In this document: positions 34,413 through 47,600 of the stretch, in pieces | Layout: every line of letters begins with the position of its first letter | Numbering within the stretch: the first letter of the stretch is position 1 | Source: Glandiceps talaboti | Taxonomy: Eukaryota > Hemichordata > Enteropneusta > Spengelidae | Direction: 5' to 3' | NCBI RefSeq assembly: GCF_964340395.1 | Contig: NC_135550.1 | Coordinates: 6,950,601 to 7,014,600, forward strand | DNA length: 64,000 bases | The notes under the pieces: model-generated | The model's database searches: none | Seen by the model: the letters and a program-made list of their open reading frames with translations, nothing else | What the model was told of the DNA's origin: nothing | Position numbers and translations under genes: made by a program

Positions 34413-37400
34413 ACCTGAACAGGATGCTGGACACATTGCATTTGAACTTGAAAATTACCATGACAAGCCGCGGGGAGAGTGGATAGAGTTTTATACATAA
34501 TGTCACCAAGTTATATACTGTACTTCATAATGAAACAGACAATATCAAGCTACTCGAATGCTGTCTGTGCCGCATGTTAGGCATTGCATCGTCCCGCCGA
34601 ATACTTAGCAATTAGAATAATTTCCGTCTCATCAGGTGATTTCCCCTGGTAATAGCAACACAATCGATGCCCCGTTTACAATCACTTGTTTCTCTCAGTT
34701 GCTCAATCGTCAATCAAAACGCCTCACTGACTAATAATAACTTTCATCGGACGTAATAATGTCTTTATAGCCTTCAAATTAATTACAAAACCATATCAAT
34801 AATGACAGTGCGTTTTTTTCCGAACGCGGTGATTGAGTCACAGGGGAGCTGTCCAGGTTGGGGATACATTCATTTCAAGCCGTGGATGTTCATTTCGTAA
34901 ATAGAAATAACGCTGCCTTGTGTGTCTTTGGTTTCAATTATTACATTACAGATTTGACACGTATTCAAAAGTCCCTAGTAACAATTCAATTAAGGTTATT
35001 ATTGAAATCATCACATCATTATGATAATAGGTTGAGTACTAATATGACCATGCTTTGATATTCTTTTCAATCTCTACTCCATCGTTGTGTCAGTGCACGG
35101 AAGTGTATCGTGGGTGACTGCATGGTCAGTGTGTATATACATATATATAGATAGCATAGGAGGCGAGTCGGAGTTAACGAACAGGGATCGGAGAACCCAG
35201 TTGCCTTTTTTCCACGTGGTTTGACGGAACCTCTGTCAAGGATTCACAAAAAAAACACACATACAAACAATAAAAGGGACAAGAAGTGGGCTCAATCAGG
35301 CAAATTTCACTGTAAAGGAAGTATACACAATGAAAGGCATTAGATAGAAGTATATTTGACCAGTTGTTTTGTGTGTGAATAGACTCGCTTTCTTTGACCA
35401 CTACCACTCTTAAAAGCCTTCCCATGTTTGTCATGATGAGAGACATACTTGGAATAAAAGACCTGGTACACTTGGATGACAGATCACTTACTAGTTTCTC
35501 CCCATATAGTTTGTATGTGTGTACCAAGGCCACAAAAATATTATAGTTGTGCTGCAAGTAAATTAAAACGTTGTCAACATGCACGTGACCACTTGAAAGA
35601 ATTCGTTACTTATCTTAAAAATCACTCCAGATCGCGCATAATGTTTTAATTGCTATTTGAAGCTGTAGTCAAATTTCCGCCGTAGATATCGTTGGTAGTC
35701 TTGCACATTGCAAGGCTACGTTTGTTATGTTGTCGATTTGTGGAAGGCTTCCTTGTTGCATAGCAATGCAACAAACGAAATTAACCAATTAATCCTTTGC
35801 TCCATCACCATTCAACCTATAGCTACAATACATTATCCGACTTCAACGAAATCAGGAGGTACGAACTGACAGTAGAACAAGGGGAACGATATCAACACAG
35901 TATAACGCCGAGTATATCTAGGAACCATTTGCTTAGCATAAGTAATATTGTCGAGGGAGGGGGGTCTTCAAGAATGAAATGCCTTGCAATTGTACGGATT
36001 AAGTCACTATCATCTGAAACAAGTGTTCAAATCCAACCTTTTCAAAATATTTCCCAAAAACTTGTCGAGCGATTTGCAATATTCACGATCGTGGCCTAAG
36101 AAATATTTATGTGAATGTGCGTTAGAGATTGTAGCACGGAACAAGTGTTTGAAAGAAGTTTAAATCTGTACACCCCGTTCACAAGCCTGTACGGTTCAAT
36201 ATGGTTTAGTAACAAATCCCCACTTAAAGGCGTATCTTTTCAGCTACAGATAAAGCTTGTGTCCCATAATTGATGTCAAAATTTCGATCTATTTTCTAGT
36301 GACGTCCACCAACCTTAAACTGAACGACCGGACGCTGGCGGTTGCCCTCGCCAAAACTGAGCCAGCATACTTTTATATTTACTCATTTACACAAATTAAT
36401 TCATTTATTCATGTATTTATTTTACCATTCAATATTTGCTTCGTCATACTGTAAAAAATTTCATTGAAGTTAATAACACGAGTGGTGTATAGACACACTG
36501 CTGAATTCTGAAACATGTGCAGAGTTTCCCATAACAACCTTTTATTCGAATGTAATGTTTTTTTAAGGAAACTGTTATGCAAGTCGGGATATTAATTCAC
36601 CTTGGAAGGAAGTAGACTACCCCTACCCCTACCTCAATCCCAACCTCGCCTCACCCTCACATGCATAACATACATGAAGATCGTGACTGATTGGATAAAT
36701 ACAAATCCGAAATAGTCGCATCCCTTTCAGTGTAATTAACTAAACACATAAAGGCTGTTACATCAGTTCTAATTCTGTACTAGAACTGTCCTCAAATAAT
36801 GTAACAACGCTGTCGCTCGGTTTGGTCATTTCCCTCATTGGTATGTTCCCACAATACTGGAGAATTTCGTTCACTGCAATCCCTACAAGAAAATCGACTT
36901 TCGTAATTTCTCCAAGATACACATCCCAACCTTCTCGACAATACCCTCCAATATCTGTATTGTCTTTCCCCCCCTTTGGCTTGATCCGTGTGTACTCGTG
37001 GTTGAGTTGATGATAATAATTTCACAGACATCACTGAGTGTAAATTGTGACCCTTTTCATGCCGTTTCTGAACAGATTGGATCGAAGACAATTATTTCGA
37101 CTACATGTGTGTAGTTGTTCGACGACTGATTGGAAATACGTGAATGGCGAACACAACAAAGCGCGGCAACATGGAACAGCTGTTTACGCGACGATAGAGC
37201 TCTCCTCCGCCTGCTACAAAGTGGCCAAATATCGAATAGCAAAGAGAAACGTTATTTTTATCTGCTCACAAGTAATTAAATACATCGCCAATTATTTGAT
37301 CACATTGGATTTGCTCATTTGTACTATGTGTAAATAGAGATCTCCTGAGTTCAGATAACGGTTGAGTCCCAATTATTCATTTTTTTAGTTGGTTTAGAAG

Positions 37401-37460
37401 GTACTTTTTTATTCTCAATTATGAAATGTGATACGAACGATTGTGATAATGATTTTACAT

Positions 37461-38190
37461 GTGATATATGATATGATATGATATGATATGATATGATATG
37501 ATATGATATGATATGATATGATATGATATGGTATGATATGATATGATATGAGCATGATATGATCATGATCATGATAATATGATGTTGTATGATGTGATGT
37601 AATGTGATATGATTTGATTGACGTATGATATATTGTGATGTGACATGATATGATACGATATGATATATGACATGATGTGATATGGTGTAATATGACGTGA
37701 CTCGATGCGATATGGTATACGATATGACATGATGTATGATATGATTTATAATTATATATGTAATGTGATGCAATGTGGTTCGATGAAATGAAAAATAGTG
37801 TGATATGTATGATATATTGTACGATATGATATATGATATGGCATGATATGATATGATATGATATGATATGATGTGATATGATATGATATGATATATGAAA
37901 TGGTATGATATGATATATGATATGATATGATATGATATGATGTGATATGATATGATATATGATATGATATATGATATGATATGATATGATATGATATGAT
38001 ATGATATGACATGATATGGTATAATATAACATCATATTTTACAACCATATTATATATCATATCGTAATATATTTCAATTTGATGTGATGTGCTGTGATAC
38101 AATTATGTTATATGATATGTACGGTATAATTATGAAATGACATTTGATACGTAAGATGATGATATGGTGTCATATGACATGACGTGATTT
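37461..38190. repeat. long (ATATG)n pentanucleotide-derived array
   Basis: Pure ATATG units at about 37465-37530 and in blocks at 37840-37890, 37920-37945 and 37970-38010. They are embedded in degenerate derivatives (GATGTG, GATACG, GACATG, ATATATG) that fade out by about 38190. The minus-strand frames full of His-Ile-Ile-Ser-Tyr are translations of the array. Confidence 0.95.
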
Positions 38191-38263
38191 ACATATAATA
38201 TATAAGTATTAGATCTTTAAATCTCTACATTTCATCGCGTATTCAACTACACGTTATTCTTCA

Positions 38264-38295
38264 CTCACTCATTCATTCATTCATTCATTCATTCA
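38264..38295. repeat. (ATTC)n microsatellite
   Basis: About eight ATTC units. The adjoining 38296-41260 region is non-coding in my reading, with a TA run near 39931-39943, C9 at about 39958 and GA-rich sequence at 39300-39360. Confidence 0.9.
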
Positions 38296-41262
38296 CTTTT
38301 TCTCTCGCTCTATCTACTGCTATGTTTATATAGTGTTTGATTTAAGAATTGTCTGTCCACTTCCGCTGAAAACGAACCCCTTGCTGGATCGCCGCAGTTG
38401 GTGTCCATGCATACATATTTTGCATGCAGATGTGGTTGATGGCAACAAATTGGGGGAAAAAATGTGTCTTGAATAGTAATAGTGTAATGGCGTGGTAGCT
38501 TTGGTATTATCAACAAGTAGGAAATCTAGAAAATACATTTTGTATAACACTGACAGTTTACATGTCATTCAGTGTATATGTGCACGATTAATAATTGATA
38601 GAATAACCACGTCGTGTGCGTATTAGTCACTGTGCTACGATTCTGTAGGGATTGTTTGGTGGAGCATTGCTAGTATTATATTGGTGTTTCTGTTTGGATC
38701 AACCTAGTTATGATTATCTGTGTATCTGACATCATCACAACTGTGTGTTCTTTGGATTCATATCCATCTGTCTACTACAAAAAAAAATATTGTATCATAC
38801 AAGTATGAAAACATGAATTAAATCAAATTGAAGAAAATTGAATAGAGTGGCCATGAATTGAAATTGAATTGAAAGTGAAATGAATGGAGATGAATAATAA
38901 GTAAGCCAGTATTTTGACGTTGATGGGGGAAATCGGAGACATTTGATGAACTTAATGGACTGAGAACGGAGGGAAATCACCTTTTAAACCAACCACCAAA
39001 TCAGAGTGAGGCTCCGTTAGTTGTCAATAGTGTTCTATAAGGTATATTATGTATGGGGTTGTTTTTATTTGTAGAAATGTGAATTCTGAATTGATACAAT
39101 GTGCACACATTCAAGTATGCTGGTGGTGAAGCCCAGTAGTTTTAAAAAATGACTGTATTTAGTAAATTTATGTATAATCTCCTTCGTGAAAAGAATCACT
39201 TCATAAGTTCAAGTTGATCAGAAAGCGACGCTGTGGAAGATAGGGGCGATTATGGCGACGAGAGTAGAGAGGGTGAATGAAGACAGGATACGTCCAAAAC
39301 GAACGAGGGGGGAGGGGGAGAAGCGAATGAGGGGGAGGAAGGGAGGAGAAGTAGAGTGAAAGAGATTGATTGAGAATAGTCTAATCAATATTGCGTGAGT
39401 GACGTCACAACAATGCTTTTAGATTATTGGAAATGTTATCGACTCGCAATGCTTTCGGCATTTCAGTAGTTTGTGACAAAAAAAACTACACATATACTAT
39501 TAACATCGTATTTTAAAACTCTTTAGGGGCCGTCATAAGAAAATAAACGTAGATGCGAAAAAGAGCACCGGGCAAACGACTGTTGATGATATTTTTCGAC
39601 AGCCAATGTGACGATATCCCGAGGCACGAATTGGCAGCGTGGTATCCCAATAAATAGATGGGATAACAAAGTGACAGCCTGATGCCATGGGGAAACAAAA
39701 CACTATCATTTAAAACTCGACGTAGTCGTGATGATTGTTAGTAAGAGCTTGAAATCCTGCAAGATTAGAACTGTTTTGGGTATATGTTATACACCAATAT
39801 TTTGGTATCGGTTTGCCAAAAAAATGTCCAAGGTTAGCATTATACTAGTACCATTATTACCTGCAAGTATCACTTATCACATTTTCACGGTTTGGTTTAT
39901 TCTTGCCTTTACCTTTCCATGAGTAGTGTAATATATATATATATACACACATGCAGTCCCCCCCCCTTGGAAAATGAACCCACAAACAAACACACGTGTA
40001 GTCATATAGTTGTGATGACGTAAAATGTATGCAAAATTGAATTCTACCGACAGCAATAAAAGTGATTTCTAGACCAAATTCCATCGTTGTTTATTTTGGC
40101 GGTTTTTTTCTTTGTAGAACGCAAAGACATTGTATTAATAGTAATACTTATAATAATAATAAATATAATAAAAAATTAAGGCGATAACCTGTGACAGTCT
40201 GGTTTCCGATCGAATGGCTGTACACTGATGATCTCGTTTCATGTGGTGAAAATGGATGAACAGTTTATTGAAAATTGACTAGTTTATAGCATATGTTTTT
40301 TATTCTCTAAAACACCATATTACATTCATGATTGCTATGCTTTGATGACTGCATTCTGCCAACATAAGATCACAAAATAAAGAGCCCCTCAAGCGTTCCA
40401 ATGTGTGAGTTCACATTAAAAAAACCGACCGTGCGGTGCGGCGTGTAAGGGAGGCTGTCTACCAGCATTTAACAATCTGTTTCGTCGTGTTCCAACCAAT
40501 ACGTTAGTACATTGTATTATTGTGCGATAGCCAAATATTTCTTCGTGCGTGTCATCGCCGTTTTTTGATGGGAATAAAACAATTCATCCTACCGGGGACG
40601 GTCGGACTTCGCTTTGTGGCACACCCTGATGTACGACGTTTACTTCTCCAACACCAACGGCTGGCCGGGTGGGTTTTTTTCCTTTTCATTTGTTCGCTCA
40701 AAAGGTATGTCGGCTTTGATGCACGCAAGGTTTTTTTTTTTTATTCCTATTGCATAGAATGTCTCGACCTCAAAGTTGGAAATTTTATTTGAATGCAATC
40801 ATGTGACGTATATCTAAGATTTGGTTATGCTATTTGTCGTACTGGTTACCGACAGCGCAAATTGGGGGTGAATCACACATTGTAAATTTTTAGTGTACAG
40901 GGTTTTAAAAGACTCGCGGGATTTCATTTTTTGTGTCCTGACCAGTTATAGACGTACTTTGAATCTAATGATAGCAATATAGACAAGAGGGGAAAAACAC
41001 AGAATGTGAATAAAGCTAGGCATAAATTTAAGGTCCTGGCAGGTATATATTGGTTAATTACAGGTTATATTACACCGATTGATTTAAAATTATGCCTGAA
41101 AACATCTCTTGAATCTTGGAAAGATTTATATTACTGTCCCCTGTGGAAATCAATTGTTTAATCAAGGTAAAATAAGTATTGTTCTGTTTGTCTACATTCT
41201 GTAGAATTGGTGTAGTGCCACTATTAGTATGCATGAGTGATAGCCTTGGATGTGTATGTACA

Positions 41263-41386
41263 TAGACACACACATACACACATACATACATACATACATA
41301 CATACATACATACATACATACATACATACATACATACATACATACATACATACATACATACATACATACATACATACATACATACA

Positions 41387-41415
<29 letters not shown>
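41263..41415. repeat. (CATA)n microsatellite
   Basis: About 34 CATA units preceded by CA repeats. Open frames rich in His-Thr-Tyr-Ile or Met-Tyr-Val-Cys over it are artefacts. Confidence 0.97.
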
Positions 41416-41417
<2 letters not shown>

Positions 41418-41526
41418 TCGTGTCTTCCATGTGTTATATAAACTCTAACTGTCAATATTAACATATTCGCGTATTTATATTGAAATATAATATCCCATTA
41501 CAATGAAAACAAAACAAAGCAATTAC

Positions 41527-41640
41527 CTGGGCGTACTTGAGTAGAATCGACCTACGGACAGACAACAGTTTACTACTGTTTCGGGCGTTGTTGATTTTCG
41601 AGTCCTATTCGTAAGATCGCTTTCTGTCGCCGAGACTTAA
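41527..41640 (-). other. candidate upstream non-coding exon end (splice donor CCCAG|gtaatt)
   Basis: On the minus strand a consensus donor has its exon-intron boundary at 41527/41526. The roughly 110 bases 5' of it are less AT-rich than their surroundings. This is the same strand as Otx, about 9 kb upstream of the acceptor-like site at 32811. No coding frame or 5' border is clear. It may be a leader exon of Otx or chance. Confidence 0.2.
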
Positions 41641-44600
41641 CCCGTTCAAATAATGGTCTGATAACGAATGTTTTTAAACAGTCAAATGACTAACCCTTGG
41701 GTTATCTGCTTTTTGTCAACATACAAACGTACCTCTTCATAATACCTGTAAATTTTTGTTTGCTTACGTCTCGATATTGTCCACAATTTCTTTGAGGTGA
41801 GAAAAGAAAACACCCAAATCCGGAATTGTTGTTCTACACACGGTCCACGTATCAAAGTCTTAATCGGATGTCTTCTTGTACACGTTTGTCTCTTTTTGTG
41901 AGAAGTATGGCCATTTTCAGGCCGAGAGAATCGATTTAAGGGTGTGACATAGAGTGAATATAGTATATGCAGTGGGGGTCTAGGCAATCCAAAGGTTTAT
42001 AATTGATGAAGTTATCATGAATCGATGTCGAAGAAATACCAGAGAGTTAGTGGACTAGAATGCGTACGATTTGTAATGCTGCCAAATCGGGGGGCCTGCT
42101 GCAACATTTCCTTTCAATACAATCTTCAATCAACGCACAGAAGAAGAAAAAACATACAAAAAGTGTCTGTCTTTGATTGAAGAACGCTGACAATAAGACA
42201 CTGGTATTAAAGAGAGCCGTCGTTTGAATAAGAGGGGCTCTGTCTAACGTAGAGTACAATGTACGTCATTTGTTCGCTCCTGAAATCTGGTTGAGCAAAA
42301 ATTAAACCGGTACCTACTCTCAGGCAAAGGGAAGAAAGGGGCTGGGTTGGTCGTTCACTGTCTCAAATAATCGGCTATTGAGGCTTTTTGTTTTGCGGGT
42401 CTGTGTGACAGTGTATTGATAATATATAGTGTAAGGCGTACACAGACAACGTAGTGCTGTATAATATAGTGTGCTCTGACCACATGTAAACAGCCACATC
42501 ACATTTACTTACATGGCCTACAAAGAGAAATTTTCAAAAGCAAACAATTATGTCGTCATATTCAAACATGACTGATGATATCCCCACAACTAAAAGTCAG
42601 TCTGTCTTAGTACTTACTTTTCTCTCCCTCTCTCCTCTCCTGTTTCATTCTTTTTCATGCATCATTCATATAAATAATTAACAATGAACTTATCTAGTTA
42701 AATCGAAACCCCCGCTTCACTAACGCCTTTTTTTTCTTTCTTTGTGTTAATTATCGTGTGTGAACAGAGCGGGGTTTGCTGGAGCAGATGTGGGGTGAAA
42801 TTGCTAACTTCCGAAGGCTTTGACAACAACGGGTTCTGAGTTTCAAGTAGTTACAAACATGTCGTTTGACAGAAAACAACAACAACCGGTGAACACGTAA
42901 TCAGTCGAGGAGTTTGAACATAGAAATGTCACAAATTGCGACCACTGGTGTTATTTGTTTATTTTTGTTTTTTATAATCTTATATTTACACCACCCCCAT
43001 TCCCTCTCTCCACAATTACTACTTCGATTAACGGCTTCTACCGTTGACCATGAAAATATTTAGCTGGTTTAGTGTCTCTGTCCGGACTAGAATGGTTCTT
43101 TTGGACCGCCATTTCAATTTCCAAGGTGAATGAAATCGGATGCCAGTTTTAGGTCAAATAAAGCGACATACATGCCTTACTGTTGTTGGCCCGTCAACAG
43201 CCGCGACGCTTGTGTGAGGCCACCACAACGAGTAAACAATGATTTCTCACATGAAAAGCGCGGTGCCAAATTTCTGAAAATTTACTACTATTTTAGTGCG
43301 ACTGCAGCTGCTGCCATATAGAATTCAGTGCAAATATATATAGGCCTTTTCAAATTTTCCACAAAATGTGTTGCATGTACATGTATGAAATAATACTAAT
43401 AAAAATCACGGCTCATGCACGTCACGATTCTGTCCAACTTTTCACCTTAACTTCAGTATAGTAGAGGTCTCGCCAGTTTGTTAAAACGGGATTACTACAT
43501 ATAAATAAAACAACTGATCAAAATGGCATGGGAAGTCGAAATGTCACTTTTATATAAGTCACGGGCGGATAAACGAATCGACCCTTGTCATTTAGGCAAA
43601 ACTGATACCTCTTTACTAAATTCAACATTTATAAAAAAAAGAGGAGTTTTCAAAATATCCTTAGGTTTAATAAACAGACCGTGATAATACACCGCTGCTC
43701 GGATTATTGATTTGTGTAGGCCATTGTGATCAAATTTGTTGTTCAAAGATTCACGAGCCGGTAAAGTGATTGTGACTTCTTACTGAGTGATCTCATAGCT
43801 TAACTCTATATTACTGTTTACCATGTCAAGAGACACACTGTATGATAATCAGGGATAGAGAGAAAAAGAAAAAAAATATTAGTTATTTTTTTGGATAGGA
43901 TTGGAATTTACAAATCAATTTAATTTATTATAAATCAGATACTGTTTGCACTCTTCACAGCTAAAAACTAGAAACAACTGCTATTCACTTTGTAATCCAA
44001 ACTGGATTAGAATCCGTTTGTATCTCTGTAGCATTTGTCTTCACGAGACTACTTTACCATTATAATGTTATATTGATATTAGCACTAAAAATACATCGCA
44101 CAGCTTGCTTCATAAAAATCTAAAAACGGATGACGTAGTGATCTTACACTGTTTTTATGACAGTAATCGGTAGTCTGTTAGTGGTGAAATGGACAATTTT
44201 ACTTAAACAAGTCAAGTTTTTTTCCCTCTCTTTGAAACATTACCTTAGCTGCCGACAAAGGTGATCAAATCACTTGAAATGAACATACTATATAAATGTA
44301 AAATGCCTACGGGGGAGGGGGGGGGGAATAAGGCAAAACAAAAACGACATATGTATGATGTAACACTTATTGAGCAAATTAGTATATCAAATTGTAGCTT
44401 TCTTCTCTAATAGTCATCGAAATTGTCTAAGAACGAATTTTTTTTTTTAACGAAATAAACGAAATAATGTAAGTGTGCTGTGGAAGAGTGGTGGTTTTTG
44501 GCTCGTCAAATGGGGCTGTGTTTGACAGGAGGCGACACCCTGCTGGAACGTTGTGATTGATGCGAATTTGATAGGCTCCTTGATGGGGTGTCAATACTGA

Positions 44601-47600
44601 ATAGATGTAGTATACCATATACTTCGTGTTCAGAGTCAAATGACCACGACAAGTTTACCGTGAAACGAGATGACGGAATTCCTCACACCGAAGCCACAAT
44701 CGCAATGCGAGAACGAACTCAGCCGGGTATGCTTGGCGAGTATCGTTGCTCAGCTCAGCTAACTAAGTACCCGGTGGCACGGAGCTGTAGCGAGCTGCGG
44801 AATGGACTCGTATAGCGCATTGTACTACCAGTACTAGTACTCTCAGGGTATACATCTCACTTCCAAAAGACTAATCTACGATAACCACTGCATCTAATAA
44901 CAACGTAATTGATGTAAAATTCAATCATCTAATCGATTTTTTAGATGTCTCTCAAAATTGAGTAAATTTGAGCTAATTATACAGTGGATGAATGACTGGA
45001 GACCTTCCGTTTCGCTGATCGGTTGTAAATTTTTACTCAGAAATCATTGGAAACTCTAACCAAGAATTTATTCTGTAATTACCAAAATATGTTGTCATTT
45101 GGGTTTGTATACTTATTTGTGGATCAGGGGGAACAGTATTAATGTTGTCCCGGGGTAAAAACCTCCGTGATACGTATGGCGAGAGAAGGAAATACACGAG
45201 TGTTTTGGCCACTATCATCTAATAACCAACTAAATTAGACCATTATTAAGTGCACTTCAACTGATTGCTGTAACTTTAATTTACGAATACATCTATTACC
45301 GACATGATTTTACACTGCTCTGTTCACTTAAGCTTTCACAGTATGGTGCATTTTGTCAATTATTTCTTAGTCGCCGTTATTTCATCGACACATGATGCTT
45401 ACATTATCTGGCACTTTTTTTTATAGAATGATGTTCGTCTGTAAAGCAGTTCAAAAATCGCGATATATTTTTAGCAACATGAGGAGTGGTGACATAAATA
45501 AAAATGTGTACCAAAAATAGGCAACATTTGCATGTTTTTTCTGTTCATAAGTTTGTGTCAGCGGTTTGTTAAATGTGGAAAAAAAATCTGTGGTGATATC
45601 AAATCTGGGTAGTCGAAATAGGAGTAACAGATGCTGGGGGTCACATCTATCATGAGTTACGATATGCAAGATGGAAGAAAAACTATATACACACGCTTCA
45701 ATCTGTATTCAATAACCACAGTGTGTGTTGTACCCCTTTTCACGGCATGGCTGGCGTATATCAGTGCAATTTATTGTGAAAGAATAGAGTGTCATACCAC
45801 TTAATTTGTTGCTGCCATGTATCTATTCAATTTGCTCCGTGTCCATTTGCCAGTGTTTCCACTTCTGTTTGGGACTTTCTATACACCGTCCGTACAACAA
45901 TAGCATGACTCGCCAATACGCGTATTATGAGTTGAGCCAAAACAACGGGATGAGATATTGGATAAGAAATGCACCGACACATTCCACCCCCGAAATTAAT
46001 TATATCCCGAACAAAACAAATCCAATCCAACAACACGAGTCTAATTCTTAAAGGAAAACATCTGACGGAAGTTCACTCCCGCACTCAACATTCAGAAATC
46101 CAATGAAGACTTCCGATATGGGTTTTACAGAGTGGTCGTAAACCTAATTAAAGAACATAATGCGAGTAATTTTCACCTTCCGACAAGAGAATTTCAAAAA
46201 ATTTCATATTTCTGACGACAGAAGAATATTTTCCAATCGGCGGCGTAATCCAAGTCAGGACATTATGACTTCTTACCAAAAACAAGACAAGACATACACG
46301 TACTGCATTCCGCTAACGGCGTCGTACAGAATACAACATTTACTAATTTGTTGTATTTCAAATCATAGCAAACGGGATAGTAATTGTAAACTCTAATGAA
46401 TTATTGAACTCACTGCAAAATTTGATACCTGATGTCATTTCTCCTGAGCTCTTAAACTAATCGGTCTTTACGGACATCTTGGGAAGGGGAATTTTAACCC
46501 TTACGCTACTTAATCCTTGTTCATTTACGATGTCCCTGGTTTGCATCAAGGTTATAAATTATGACTTTTGAGGATTTAGCTGTGTTTACGTACAAGTTTT
46601 GTTTGCAATCTACAGGATACGGTGGGCTAATTGTGGAAAATAGCTGGAGAGCTCTATAGAGACACAATGATGTGAACCAAACCTAGGCGCGCTTTCCATG
46701 TCTTAATGAATATTTACAAATGTTAATGTTGTTATTTACGTGATACAAAAGTGTGGTAGTTCTCGAGTGCTGAGTATCAATACTAGACAATGGTTTTTAA
46801 CGAACATTTTCAGCGGGTGAACAGAGACGTGATTAACTATTGTTTTACTTCAAAACATCTTCAATTGTACAAGGAACGCTGACAAGTGAATTAAAACTTC
46901 AGGTTCTTCAACTAGAGTTGACGTACTTTTCACGCGATTACAAAGAAAAAGGGGGGAAGAAGAGAAAACACTGTTGTGGAGGTTTCGTGTTACCTGAATA
47001 GAAAGTCGCTGACGGTGTGTGTCTCTATGTTATCAAAATTGTATGTTTGCCAATGAAATATAGTGATTGAAAATAGAATTTATTCCACTGCTATATGCAC
47101 ATTGTTAAGATTAGTTGTAGCATAGTGCCCCTTTGCACTGACAGCGATACAATCGGAGTAGCATGAGATACAGAGATTATGAATTCACACACTATACGAT
47201 TCCAGTATGCTGCATGATACAGCCTCGCGTTATCACCAAACGGCAACCTTCAACATATTTATACAAGTTATATGTTTGAATATATTTCTATCTCAATATT
47301 CAACCCTTGCTGTGATCTATGTAATAATAATAATGATGATAATAATAATACTAATACCGTCAGGTGAACACAACACAGTCGTGGAAAAGTTCGGCTTGAC
47401 TACCCAAGTACAAGACACATAGCACACGGTAGACAGTTTAATTTTCGATTTGGAACGCTCGAGGGATGACGCGATACGAACAGCACGATTGTCTAATGAG
47501 TTTTTGTTTCGTCTTTATTTAGTAATGGCGAATCAAACGAACGATCGATTTGTAAGTAGACGAAATCGTCGTACAATGTTAAGTCTAAGATAGTGATCCG

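Noticed and set aside
37351-38102. Minus-strand open frames up to 206 codons with His-Ile-Ile-Ser-Tyr repeats
   Set aside because: A five-base repeat lacking stops in all phases; not a gene.
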